Positions 51,473 through 59,536 of a DNA stretch of 64,000 bases are shown here, in pieces. This stretch comes from Hyalangium gracile (GTDB lineage: Bacteria; Myxococcota; Myxococcia; Myxococcales; Myxococcaceae): positions 124,001 through 188,000 of the forward strand of contig NZ_JAHXBG010000011.1 of the NCBI RefSeq assembly GCF_020103725.1. Reading direction: 5' to 3'. Positions within the stretch are counted from its first letter, which is position 1. Every line of letters begins with the position of its first letter. The notes beneath the pieces were generated by a model. It ran no database searches. It was not told the origin of the DNA and worked only from the letters and a program-made list of their open reading frames with translations. Both the position numbers and the translations under genes were made by a program.

Positions 51473-52000
51473 TCACTGCGGGCGGCTGTTCTGCTGCTGG
51501 GTCGCCGCCGGATTCTGCACCTTGCCGGGGAGCTGGGCAGGCAGCTTGCCTTTCACCGTGTCCGGCACATTGGGCAGCCGGTTCATGGGCAGGTTCAGCG
51601 CCGAGCTGTGGTACTCGCGCAGCCTCACGGCCAGCTGGTACAGGTTGTCCTCTCCCGTGGGGCTGCTGTCGGCCACCGGGACGTTGACGTTGCCCGAGCA
51701 GCTCTGGTCCGACGCCTTCCCGCAGGGCAGGTGGACCGTGACGGTGACGTCAGCCAGGGGATCGGTGCCCGATGGAGGCGTCTCGGTGGGGCTGGGGATG
51801 ATCTTCTTGGTGGTCAGGTCCACCGTCACCACTCGCACCGGCCTGGCCTCCTTGCCGATCCAGACGAACTTGACGTAGCGGATGGTCTGCACCGCCGACG
51901 TATCCGTGGATGAGCCCGAGCCGGCACCCTGGGCCAGCGCGGGGACAGCGGTGATCAGCATGCTGGCCGTCATGGCCAGCAACAGGGTCCTCATCTTCAT
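51473..52000 (-). CDS. small secreted protein downstream of the CHAT/anti-sigma gene
   Basis: This is a 175-residue exported protein with signal MKMRTLLLAMTASMLITAVPALAQ. The mature part begins with a Gly/Ser/Thr-rich stretch, then a beta segment (TIRYVKFVWIGKEARPVRVVTVDL). Two Cys (C-G-K-A-S-D-Q-S-C) could form a disulphide. The C-terminus is Pro/Gln/Asn-rich. I recognise no family. AAGGAG precedes ATG 52000. The CHAT gene stop is 24 bases upstream on the same strand, so it is probably the third gene of the sigma operon, and a substrate or effector role is conceivable. Confidence 0.83.
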   Translation of the reverse strand: MKMRTLLLAMTASMLITAVPALAQGAGSGSSTDTSAVQTIRYVKFVWIGKEARPVRVVTVDLTTKKIIPSPTETPPSGTDPLADVTVTVHLPCGKASDQSCSGNVNVPVADSSPTGEDNLYQLAVRLREYHSSALNLPMNRLPNVPDTVKGKLPAQLPGKVQNPAATQQQNSRPQ

Positions 52001-52024
52001 GTCGTGCTTCTCCTTGTTGGGTCC

Positions 52025-54970
52025 TCACTGAAACAGGAGGACGTACTCCACCCAGGAAGTGCCCTGGCGCTCGAGCCAGGCCAGCCGCTCATCGCGCAGC
52101 ACCACTGCCGGGGTCTCTCCCGCGCGGATCCGCGCGAGAACCTGATCGAAGAAGGCGTTCGCCTCCCGGTTGGGGATCTGCTCCGTGGTGGCGAGGACGC
52201 TCCGCGCGCCCGCCTGGATGAAGGCCGCGGGCAGGCCGAAGGACTCGTGCTGGTACGGCGCCGTCTGCGCCGAGTAGCACGCCGCCAGCAGCACCACGGG
52301 GTGCCCGGCGAGTCGCACGTCCTGCAGGTCCCTCGCCGTCAGCGTGAACCCGCCGTCGTCACCCTTCGAGAGCACCAGGAACGAGCCGTCCGACACTCCG
52401 AGATCGATGAGCCCGTGGGTGTGGATGGCGATCTCCGTGGCGCTCGCCATGGCCTCCCGGACCCGAGCGGGCGTCGCCGCGGAGCCTCTCAGCAGCTCCG
52501 TGTTGCTGGAGGTGCCCACCTCCAGCGGGACTTCGAGCCGGGGGAGGTTGCGGCGCAGCTCCGTGGGGATCTCGATGTCGGAGACGATCAGGCGCCGCTC
52601 GGGACGCGGAGGCGCCGCCGGGGAGCCCGGGCCCACCCGGTAGGCCCACGCCAGCTTCGCGGGCAGCAGGCCCGGCTGTCCCTGGATGGGCGGGCGGGCC
52701 AGGACGTCCACGCTCTCGCAGGCGCTCAGCGCCGTCACCATCGGCTCGGGCACCAGCCCCTTCACCGTGCTGAAGGGCTGCTTGCGGCTGACGTCGTAGT
52801 GCCCGCTCGTCCTTCCCTGCGCGTCGCGCGCGACGATCAGGGTGCGCTCGTCCTCGACCGTGAGCCCCAGGGCGCAGCGGGAGGGCGTTGGTAGCTGCTG
52901 CTCGTTGGCGAAGAGCGCCAGCGCCTCGTCGTACTCGCCGTGCTTGCCCGCGTCGAAGAGCAGCGAGGTGTAGCTGTAGGCGCGAGCCTTCCGGCCGTCC
53001 GTGTCCGTGTGGGGCAGGGGCTCCGCCAGGGCCAGCGAGCGCCGCAGCAGGCTCTGGCCGAGCGTGCGGCTGCGCTCGAGCTCGAAGCGTCCCTCGATGT
53101 GCATGGCGAGCGCGGCCTTGCCCGGGCCCAGGGGGTTCTCCGCGCGCGTGGCCTCCAGCGCCAGGCGGAGGATCTCCTCGTCCTTCGGCTGGGGGCGCAG
53201 GCGGGCCAGGTCCGCCACCGCGAAGGCCCGCGCCAGGGAGGGCGGCGGCTGGGTGCACCCGGCCAGCTTGTCCACCTGCTTCCGGGCGCCGTCGAAGTCG
53301 AGCAGCTTCTGGTGGGCCATGGCTAGCAGCGAGTAGACGGGCTCCTGCTCGAAGCACTTCGCCGGCTGTACCCTCGCCAGGGACTCCTCCAGGTAGCCGT
53401 GCGTCAGCGCGAGCCGGTCCTCCATGTGGGCCGCGATCTGGCCCAGCAGCTGGAGCATCGCCAGCTCCTTGCCCCAGGCCCGGCCCCGCACGTTGAGCTG
53501 GAGCGCGGCCAGTCCGTGGCGCCGCGCATCCTGCAGCCGGTGGAGGATGTCGTAGACCGTGGAGAGCCGCTGCTCCACCTGCGCGCAGCGGAAGTCGAAG
53601 CGGAAGGTGCCCTGGCAGCGCTGGCTCGCGCTCAGCAACCGGGCCTCGGCGCGCGCGTACTCGCCTCGGGCCATCTCCGCGGCGGCCCCTTGCTCCTCGG
53701 CGAGCAGCTCGAACCAGGGGTCTCCCGTCGCCAGCGCCAGCTTGCGGTACTCGTCTACGGACGCCAGCAGAGTCGGGCTGAAGAGGAGCGCGCCCAGCAG
53801 GATGTCCTGCTCCTGGGACTGGCGGAGCCGATCGAGGAAGCCCGCGCGCTCCGAGACGGGCAGGGTCCCCAGCGCCAGCTGGCCATACGTCTCCGCCAGG
53901 GGCCGGCGGCGCGTGAAGTCCCGCCTGGCGACGGAGCTCACGTACGCGACCAGGTGCGTGCCGGAGTCGATCTTGTCCAGCTGCTCGGCCACCCCGAGCA
54001 GTCCCATCACGCGCTCCGCCGTGGGGGCCGCGCGGACGGCGTCATAGAGGTAGAGGCGCGACAGGCCCGGTACCTCGGAGATGTGCCGGGGCGTCAGCGG
54101 TGTGCCGTCCGCCACCATCTTCCGGCCCGCCTGCAGCACGCCCTCCCAGGACTCCTTCCGGATCCGCACCTGCTCGCGCAGCGCGGACGCGAGCCGCGTG
54201 GCCTCCTGGGCCCAGCCGGGCTCCTTCCGGGCCGCCACCTGCTCGAAGGCCTCGGCGGCTTGTAGCTCCAGCCCCAGCTCTCGCAGGGCGAGCCCCCGGT
54301 TCCACTGCGCCTGGGTGTGGCCTGGCTGGTTCTGGAGGGCGCGATCCGCCAACGCGAGCGCATCCTCGGCCCGGCCCTCCGCCAGCGCAATCGCGGCCAT
54401 GTCGCTGTCCACGTCCGGTCCCGCGGGCATCCGGGCGAGGAACTCCGCCGCGCGCTTGCCGTCTCCACGGACCAGCCACGCCGCCGCGATGCCTTGGAAG
54501 TCCTGCTGCCGCTCCAGGGCCGCGAGGTCCGCCAGGGACGGAGAGGCACCGGCCGAGCCTCCCGAGCGCGGGACATCGTAGGGCCGGTGCCGATCCGCGC
54601 GCGCGTCGCTCAAGCGCGCCTCGAGGCCTCGCGTGGGCGCCTGGGCGAGCCACACCTCCGCCGGGACGCTCCGGGGCCGGCTGACGTAGACGACGGCGAC
54701 CAGCGAGGCGGCGAGCGCCAGTCCTCCACCGATCATGAAGGGGCTCGCGCGCCGCCACCCGGAGGCCGGGCGTGGGCGCGATAATGGGACGACCTCCGCT
54801 TCCTTCGGGGTCCCCAGGAGCCGGTCCGCCCGCAGCTCCATCTGCACGGCGTTGCTCAGTCCGACCTGGCAGCGCTCGCAGGAGAGCAGGTGCTCCTGGA
54901 AGCTCGCCGCCTCCTCCGGGCTCAGCTCTCCGTCCGCGAAGCGGGAGAGGTTCTCGCAGGGCGCGCTCAT
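52025..54970 (-). CDS. anti-sigma (zinc) / transmembrane / TPR / CHAT-protease fusion
   Basis: This is a 981-residue protein. Residues 1-40 are a ZAS/zf-HC2 anti-sigma module with H27-x3-C31-x2-C34. One transmembrane helix follows (about 77-96), then TPR-like helical repeats (about 130-780; A-A-x-x-A-L-x-D-R-A-L-x-x-x-P units). The C-terminal CHAT domain (about 800-981) has H852 (H-T-H-G) and C898 (L-A-A-C-Y-S-A), the expected His-Cys dyad of caspase-like CHAT proteases. Topology predicts the zinc module inside and the TPR-CHAT part outside the cytoplasmic membrane. ATG 54970 overlaps the stop of the ECF sigma gene (ATGA), so the two are coupled. ZAS proteins inhibit their cognate sigma; the protease probably controls release. 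Confidence 0.92.
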   Translation of the reverse strand: MSAPCENLSRFADGELSPEEAASFQEHLLSCERCQVGLSNAVQMELRADRLLGTPKEAEVVPLSRPRPASGWRRASPFMIGGGLALAASLVAVVYVSRPRSVPAEVWLAQAPTRGLEARLSDARADRHRPYDVPRSGGSAGASPSLADLAALERQQDFQGIAAAWLVRGDGKRAAEFLARMPAGPDVDSDMAAIALAEGRAEDALALADRALQNQPGHTQAQWNRGLALRELGLELQAAEAFEQVAARKEPGWAQEATRLASALREQVRIRKESWEGVLQAGRKMVADGTPLTPRHISEVPGLSRLYLYDAVRAAPTAERVMGLLGVAEQLDKIDSGTHLVAYVSSVARRDFTRRRPLAETYGQLALGTLPVSERAGFLDRLRQSQEQDILLGALLFSPTLLASVDEYRKLALATGDPWFELLAEEQGAAAEMARGEYARAEARLLSASQRCQGTFRFDFRCAQVEQRLSTVYDILHRLQDARRHGLAALQLNVRGRAWGKELAMLQLLGQIAAHMEDRLALTHGYLEESLARVQPAKCFEQEPVYSLLAMAHQKLLDFDGARKQVDKLAGCTQPPPSLARAFAVADLARLRPQPKDEEILRLALEATRAENPLGPGKAALAMHIEGRFELERSRTLGQSLLRRSLALAEPLPHTDTDGRKARAYSYTSLLFDAGKHGEYDEALALFANEQQLPTPSRCALGLTVEDERTLIVARDAQGRTSGHYDVSRKQPFSTVKGLVPEPMVTALSACESVDVLARPPIQGQPGLLPAKLAWAYRVGPGSPAAPPRPERRLIVSDIEIPTELRRNLPRLEVPLEVGTSSNTELLRGSAATPARVREAMASATEIAIHTHGLIDLGVSDGSFLVLSKGDDGGFTLTARDLQDVRLAGHPVVLLAACYSAQTAPYQHESFGLPAAFIQAGARSVLATTEQIPNREANAFFDQVLARIRAGETPAVVLRDERLAWLERQGTSWVEYVLLFQ

Positions 54971-55608
54971 TGCCAGCCAGCCTCCTGCTCCTTGCCTTCG
55001 CCGGAGACCAGCGGCGTGAGCAGCTGCTTGAGCCTGCCTCGGGCCTGGTACAGCCACGTCGCCACGGTGCCCATGGGCACTCCGAGCTGGCGCGAGATGG
55101 CCTGGTACTTGTGCCCCTGGGCGTGGAGCACGTAGGCCGAGCGGTGCTTCTCGTCCAGCCGGTTGATGGCCTCCTGGAAGGCCGCGTCGGGCACGCGCTC
55201 CCAGGCCTCCCGCGCCGCGCCCTCGAGCGACGTCTCCTGCTCCTGTACCGCGCCGAGCGTCTGCTGCGCCCGTGCCTCGGTCTTCCGCCGCCGGCAGTGG
55301 TCGAGGAAGCGGTTCGTCAGCGTCGCACCCAGCCAGGCCTCTCGGGCTTCCACCCCTTTGTCCTCCAGCCGCTCGAAGTGGACCAGGGCGCGCTCGAGCG
55401 TCTCCTGCACCAGGTCCTCCGGATCCATGCCGCTGGTCCCGCAGAGCCTCCGCGCGATCTTCAGCAGCGCGGGCCGGTGCGCCTGGATGAGCGCTTCGGT
55501 GCGCCGCCGCTTCTCGTGCATGCTGTGCAGCGTGCTCTCGCTCAAGGAGGCCCCGGTCCCCCAGCGAGCATCTATCAAGTCGTCATTGCGAGGCGAGATC
55601 ATCCGCAT
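54967..55608 (-). CDS. ECF RNA polymerase sigma factor
   Basis: This is a 213-residue sigma factor. Region 2 (about 40-105) has A-L-L-K-I-A-R-R-L, then MDPEDLVQETLERALVHFERL and LTNRFLDHCRRRK, matching the core-binding and -10 recognition helices. Region 4 (about 155-205) has INRLDEKHRSAYVLHAQGHKYQAISRQLGVPMGTVATWLYQARGRLKQLL, the -35 helix-turn-helix. There is no region 1 or 3. ATG 55608 is chosen; ATG 55602 and ATG 55521 are in frame and none has a clear ribosome site. The stop overlaps the anti-sigma/CHAT gene. It diverges from the polysaccharide gene across 184 bases. Confidence 0.9.
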   Translation of the reverse strand: MRMISPRNDDLIDARWGTGASLSESTLHSMHEKRRRTEALIQAHRPALLKIARRLCGTSGMDPEDLVQETLERALVHFERLEDKGVEAREAWLGATLTNRFLDHCRRRKTEARAQQTLGAVQEQETSLEGAAREAWERVPDAAFQEAINRLDEKHRSAYVLHAQGHKYQAISRQLGVPMGTVATWLYQARGRLKQLLTPLVSGEGKEQEAGWQ

Positions 55609-55649
55609 GCCGGCACGCCCGAGTGCGTGAGGAGGGTGGTTGCTACAGG

Positions 55650-55711
55650 CCGTCTGGAAGACGGGGAGCGGCGGATTTCTTTTGGGCGGGGATTTTTCGA
55701 GCCGTTTTTCG
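55650..55711 (-). promoter_or_regulatory. upstream region of the ECF sigma operon
   Basis: In the divergent region a hairpin CCGTC-tggaa-GACGG lies at 55650-55664. An AT-rich segment has TTTTTCG twice, at 55693-55699 and 55705-55711 (12 bases apart, read on the + strand). These could be sigma/operator sites for either flanking gene; no consensus ECF promoter could be assigned. Confidence 0.35.
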
Positions 55712-55792
55712 GCCCAGGGCCACGTTGACGCACACGCCGGGTCCTGGCGGTGCCGGCTGGACAGGAGCCCTTGCCTCTGGAAGAGGGGAGAC

Positions 55793-57052
55793 GTGCGTCG
55801 CGCCGTCACCATCGTCCTGGCCGTGTGGGCCGTCGGGCTCGTCCTCGCGGAGGGCCTCCTGCAGATCTCCGCCGGAGCGGCCATGCTGCTGGCGCTGGTG
55901 CTCGCCGTGCGCAAGGCGCTGCGCCTCGAGCCCGATGTCCGGGCCTACGTGCGTGCCGCCCTGGCGCTGATGGCGTGGCAGCTCGTCTCTCCCGCGGTGG
56001 CGCTCGTGACGGGCGCGGCGGAGCGCTGGCCTCGCGGGGCTCGCTATGGGCAGGCGCTCGACACGGTGGCCACGGCGGCGGTGGCTTCGATCGGGACGGT
56101 GGGTGTGCCGTGGCTGCTGCTCGGTGGACTGGTGGCGGGCGGGTGGTTGCTCTCCTCGGCGCTGGGGCTATTCCAGCACTTCGTGCTCTGGGAGTGGGAG
56201 CCGCCGGCCTTCCTCAAGCTGAACCTGTCCCGGCTGCAGGAGAACTTCGGCACGGAGGAGAAGCCGCGCTACGCCGCCGGAGGCTTCCTGTTCCACCGGC
56301 TGCGCTTCTCTCATGGCGCCATCGCCGTCCTGGGGCCGGCGCTCGCCGTGCTGGCGCGGGGCAGGGTGGCGTGGCGCAGGGTGCTGGCCGGGGCGGTGGT
56401 GTGCGCGCTGCTGCTCGCGCCGTATGCGGCGTTTGCTCGCGCCGCGCTGCTGACCGGGTTCGCCGTGTGCGTGCTGGCGCTGCTGCTACTGAGCCGAGGC
56501 ACGCCTCGCAAGGTGGGCCTCGCCGTCGCGGCGGCGCTGGTGGTGCTGGTGGCGGTGACGCCCGCCTGGCACGAGCGTCTGGGCAAGGCCGCGGAGAACC
56601 TCTTCGGCGGGGAGCGGTCGCTGGCGATGTCCGTGGGCTGGCGGCTCGTGAAGGCGCACCCGCTGGTGGGGGTGGGCTTCGGCAACCACAAGCCCGCCGC
56701 GCTCGCGACGCAGGCCGAGACGGGCATCACGGAGTTGCTGGCCACGGACGCGCACAACCTCTGGCTCACGACGTGGGCCGAGACGGGGCTGGTGGGGCTG
56801 GTGTTGCTGGCGACGGCCCACCTGCTGCTCGCCCGAGCGCTGGTGCGCAGGCACCGCGCGGGCTCCTTGCTGGCCACGGGCGCGCTGCTCTCCTTCGTGG
56901 GGTTCCACATCCTCTCGCTGGTGCACTACCTGCCGTTCCACCCCAGCGTGCACCTGTCCTTCTCGTTCATCTGGGGCCTGGGCCTGTGCCGGGGGAGTGA
57001 AGGGCTCGGCCTCCCTCGGGACGAGGGACAGCGCCGCCCGGACACGCCCTGA
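55793..57052 (+). CDS. O-antigen ligase/polymerase-like membrane protein
   Basis: This is a 419-residue polytopic inner-membrane protein with about ten transmembrane helices. The large periplasmic loop has the O-antigen ligase/Wzy_C signature: HPLVGVGFGNHKPA, later ATDAHNLWLTTWAETGLVGLVLL, with the conserved H-N. Such enzymes polymerise or attach polysaccharide repeat units carried on undecaprenyl phosphate. GTG 55793 with GAGGGGAG upstream is used; the open frame extends 51 codons upstream into non-coding sequence. It is likely the Wzy of the nearby exopolysaccharide genes, or an O-antigen ligase. Confidence 0.87.
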   Translation: MRRAVTIVLAVWAVGLVLAEGLLQISAGAAMLLALVLAVRKALRLEPDVRAYVRAALALMAWQLVSPAVALVTGAAERWPRGARYGQALDTVATAAVASIGTVGVPWLLLGGLVAGGWLLSSALGLFQHFVLWEWEPPAFLKLNLSRLQENFGTEEKPRYAAGGFLFHRLRFSHGAIAVLGPALAVLARGRVAWRRVLAGAVVCALLLAPYAAFARAALLTGFAVCVLALLLLSRGTPRKVGLAVAAALVVLVAVTPAWHERLGKAAENLFGGERSLAMSVGWRLVKAHPLVGVGFGNHKPAALATQAETGITELLATDAHNLWLTTWAETGLVGLVLLATAHLLLARALVRRHRAGSLLATGALLSFVGFHILSLVHYLPFHPSVHLSFSFIWGLGLCRGSEGLGLPRDEGQRRPDTP

Positions 57053-57059
57053 CGGTGCG

Positions 57060-58154
57060 TCACCTGCCGGACCGGGGCTTCTCCAGCACCCGCCGGTAGA
57101 CGGCGAGGGTGCGCCTGGCGCAGTCGTCCCAGGTGTAGCGCGAGGCTCGCTCCCGGCCCTTCTCCACCAGGCTCTTGCGCAGCCGGTCGTCTCTCAGGAG
57201 GCGGAGCACGGCCTCGGCCCAGGCCTGCGGATCCTCCGGAGGCACCAGGAGCGCCGCCTCGCCCGTGACTTCCGGAAGCGCCGAGACGTTCGAGGCCACC
57301 ACCGGACACCCCGCCGCCATCGCCTCCAGGGCCGGCAGCCCGAAGCCCTCGTAGCGCGAGGGCAGCAGCAGCGCCTCCGCCGCGCCATAGAAGAGGGGCA
57401 TCTCCTCCTCGGGCAGCTCCGCCAGCTCCACGGTGGAGTCGGGGAACCCCAGCTCCTTCGCCGCGCCCTTTCCCGCCAGCAGGACGATGGGCATGGACAG
57501 CCGCGGCGCGAGCTTCGCCAGCAGCCCCAGGTTCTTGTGCGCCTTGGGGTTGCCGACCGCCGCGAGGTAGCGCTCGGGCAGGCGGTGTCGCTGGATGAAG
57601 TCCCGGGCCTCGGAGGGCGCCGGAGGCTGGTAGCGCTCATCCACTCCCGGCGCGATGACCTGGAGCCGGTAGGGCGTCAGGCCCAGGTGTCTGGCCAGCT
57701 CGTCGCGAGAGAACTCGGACACGGTCAGCAGCGCCGAGGCGCGCTTCCCCCGAGGGCCGACGATGAGCCGATAGTAGAGCGAGTGGATGGGGCTGTAGTT
57801 CTCCGGCAGCGCCAGGTGGTTGGCATCGTGGAGCGTGGCCACGAGCCTTCCGTTCCACAGCCCCGGCAGCGAGAACGACGTGGCATGGAAGATGTCCGGG
57901 GCGAGCTCCAGGAGATCCGCCAGGAGCATGGGCTGCTCCAGGACGGGCGCCAGGAAGCCCGCGCGAGCACAGCGCAGCGGGATGGACGGCGTGAGCGCAC
58001 CCAGGTCCCGGGGAAGGCCCTCGGGAGCCACGAGCCCCATGAAGGTCAGGTCCGGCGCGAGCGCGGGCAGCCGGCGCGCCAGCTCCAGCGCATAGCGTGC
58101 GATGCCGTGCATCCGGCCACGGACCATGCGCAGGTCGATGAGGATCCTTGCCAC
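57060..58154 (-). CDS. GT4-family glycosyltransferase
   Basis: This is a 364-residue GT-B enzyme. The N-terminal domain begins M-A-R-I-L-I-D-L-R and contains RMHGIARYALELARRL; TVSEFSRDELARHLGL is the bridging helix. The C-terminal domain holds YLAAVGNPKAHKNL and R-Y-E-G-F-G-L-P-A-L-E, the EX7E retaining-enzyme motif, then AAGCPVVAS. It is probably a retaining sugar transferase (mannosyl or similar) in polysaccharide assembly at the cytoplasmic membrane. The start is GTG 58154. It converges on the Wzy-like gene with seven bases between stops and lies 87 bases downstream of the Met-rich protein gene. Confidence 0.92.
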   Translation of the reverse strand: MARILIDLRMVRGRMHGIARYALELARRLPALAPDLTFMGLVAPEGLPRDLGALTPSIPLRCARAGFLAPVLEQPMLLADLLELAPDIFHATSFSLPGLWNGRLVATLHDANHLALPENYSPIHSLYYRLIVGPRGKRASALLTVSEFSRDELARHLGLTPYRLQVIAPGVDERYQPPAPSEARDFIQRHRLPERYLAAVGNPKAHKNLGLLAKLAPRLSMPIVLLAGKGAAKELGFPDSTVELAELPEEEMPLFYGAAEALLLPSRYEGFGLPALEAMAAGCPVVASNVSALPEVTGEAALLVPPEDPQAWAEAVLRLLRDDRLRKSLVEKGRERASRYTWDDCARRTLAVYRRVLEKPRSGR

Positions 58155-58241
58155 ACCCTACGGACTAGCACACGCGGCGCCAAGGTGGGGTATGGCTCGT
58201 ACGGCCCCCGGAGTCCCCAGGGGCCGGGGAGGGGAGGGCGC

Positions 58242-59462
58242 TCAGGGAATGCGCTTGAGGGTGAAGCGGGAGTTCACCTTCACGCCGCCCGCGCCACCGC
58301 CCATGCCTCCCATCGCCATCTCGGAGGCCAGGGTTCCGCCCATGTCCAGCAGCCGGCCGGCGGCCACGTCGAACCCGCAGGTGACGTCCACGTCCATCTT
58401 CACCCCGCCCATCGGCGCGTCGCCCGCGGCCATCGCATCGTCCGTCGGAGAGCCGCTGCCCATGTTCATGCCGCCCATGTTCATGCCGCCCATGTTCATG
58501 CCGCCCATGCTCGGCATGTTCATGCCGCCCATGTTCATGCCGCCCATCTCGGAGCCCTCGGCCTCGACGTCAGCGCCACCCAGCTCCTCGCTGTCGGACG
58601 GCGGCGGGGCGGCGGCGGCCTTCTTGCCCTTACCGCGCGGGGGAGTGGCCTTGGCGCCCTGCTCGGAGACCGTCACCTCGTTTCCGTCCATCCGGGTCCG
58701 GAGCTTCGCGACGGTACCCTCGAGCGAGGCCAGCTCCACGCGGATGGTGCCCTGCGGCATCGCCACGGTCGCGCTCTTGCCGGGCTCCATGCTGCCCTCG
58801 GGGAGCACCATCATCTCGAAGATCTGCTTGGGCAGCACGTCGACGCCCGGATCCTCCTGCTTGATGACCACCTTCTTGAGCGCGGGCGGGCGCTCGGTCG
58901 TCTTCATGGAGGCGGTGATCTTCCCCGTCTTCGGATCCACCGAGGCCACCAGGTCGACCTTCTGATCTCCCAGGGTGGTGGAGGTCGAGGCGCTGTTCGG
59001 CCCCAGGTGCGCCTTGTGGACGCCGACGAACATCTGCTCGTCGCGCATGTACACGGTGACCATCTGGAAGAACTTCGCGCGGCCCTTGCGGTCCACCTCG
59101 GCCTTCACCACGCGCGCGGCGGGAGGGATCTTGTCGAGGGTGGCGACCTTCGTGCCCTCCTGGAAGAAGTCCAGCTTCTCCACGGTGAGCTCGACATCGG
59201 CGGTGCCGTCCTTCCGGACCGCGAGCACCTTCTCGGTGAACGTCGTCTGGAGCTTCATCCGCATGGCTCCTCCGCCCATCGCCCCCATCCCGGGCATCCC
59301 CGGCATGCCGCCGCCCATGGCCATCTGGAACGTCGTGTCGTCCTCGTAGCTGAAGCGGTGCTTGTCGCCCTTCTTCCACTGGTAGTTCAGCTCCACCGCG
59401 AGCGCGGAGGTGGACACGAACAGGGAGAGACAGGCGGCGAGGACACGGGACATTCGAGGCAT
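58242..59462 (-). CDS. exported protein with Met-rich repeats
   Basis: This is a 406-residue exported protein with signal LAACLSLFVSTSALA. The N-terminal two-thirds are beta-rich (VELNYQWKKGDKHRFSYEDD...), with a Gly/Met-rich patch near 45-66 (GGGMPGMPGMGAMGGG). A Lys/Ala/Pro-rich linker precedes residues about 306-334, a tandem repeat of G-G-M-N-M units. The beta region ends with V-K-V-N-S-R-F-T-L-K-R. Met-rich repeats can bind Cu(I) or Ag(I) or form flexible linkers. Its place among polysaccharide genes is unexplained. The start is ATG 59462, with GGAG upstream; ATG 59453 is possible. Confidence 0.85.
   Translation of the reverse strand: MPRMSRVLAACLSLFVSTSALAVELNYQWKKGDKHRFSYEDDTTFQMAMGGGMPGMPGMGAMGGGAMRMKLQTTFTEKVLAVRKDGTADVELTVEKLDFFQEGTKVATLDKIPPAARVVKAEVDRKGRAKFFQMVTVYMRDEQMFVGVHKAHLGPNSASTSTTLGDQKVDLVASVDPKTGKITASMKTTERPPALKKVVIKQEDPGVDVLPKQIFEMMVLPEGSMEPGKSATVAMPQGTIRVELASLEGTVAKLRTRMDGNEVTVSEQGAKATPPRGKGKKAAAAPPPSDSEELGGADVEAEGSEMGGMNMGGMNMPSMGGMNMGGMNMGGMNMGSGSPTDDAMAAGDAPMGGVKMDVDVTCGFDVAAGRLLDMGGTLASEMAMGGMGGGAGGVKVNSRFTLKRIP
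58461..58547. repeat. 15-bp tandem repeat encoding GGMNM units
   Basis: CATGTTCATGCCGCC and close variants repeat with a 15-base period from 58461 to 58547, five full units with one divergent unit (CATGCTCGGCATGTT). It encodes the Met-rich segment on the minus strand. Copy number could vary by slippage. Confidence 0.85.
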
Positions 59463-59536
59463 GAAGTGAAGCTCCAGGAGTAGGGAAGCGCGCGGGAGTC
59501 TGTCTGAGAGCGGAAGCCGATGCTAGAAGAGCCGCC

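Noticed and set aside
58461-58547. Short tandem repeats possibly a CRISPR array
   Set aside because: Repeats are 15 bases, contiguous, without spacers, and in frame in a gene.
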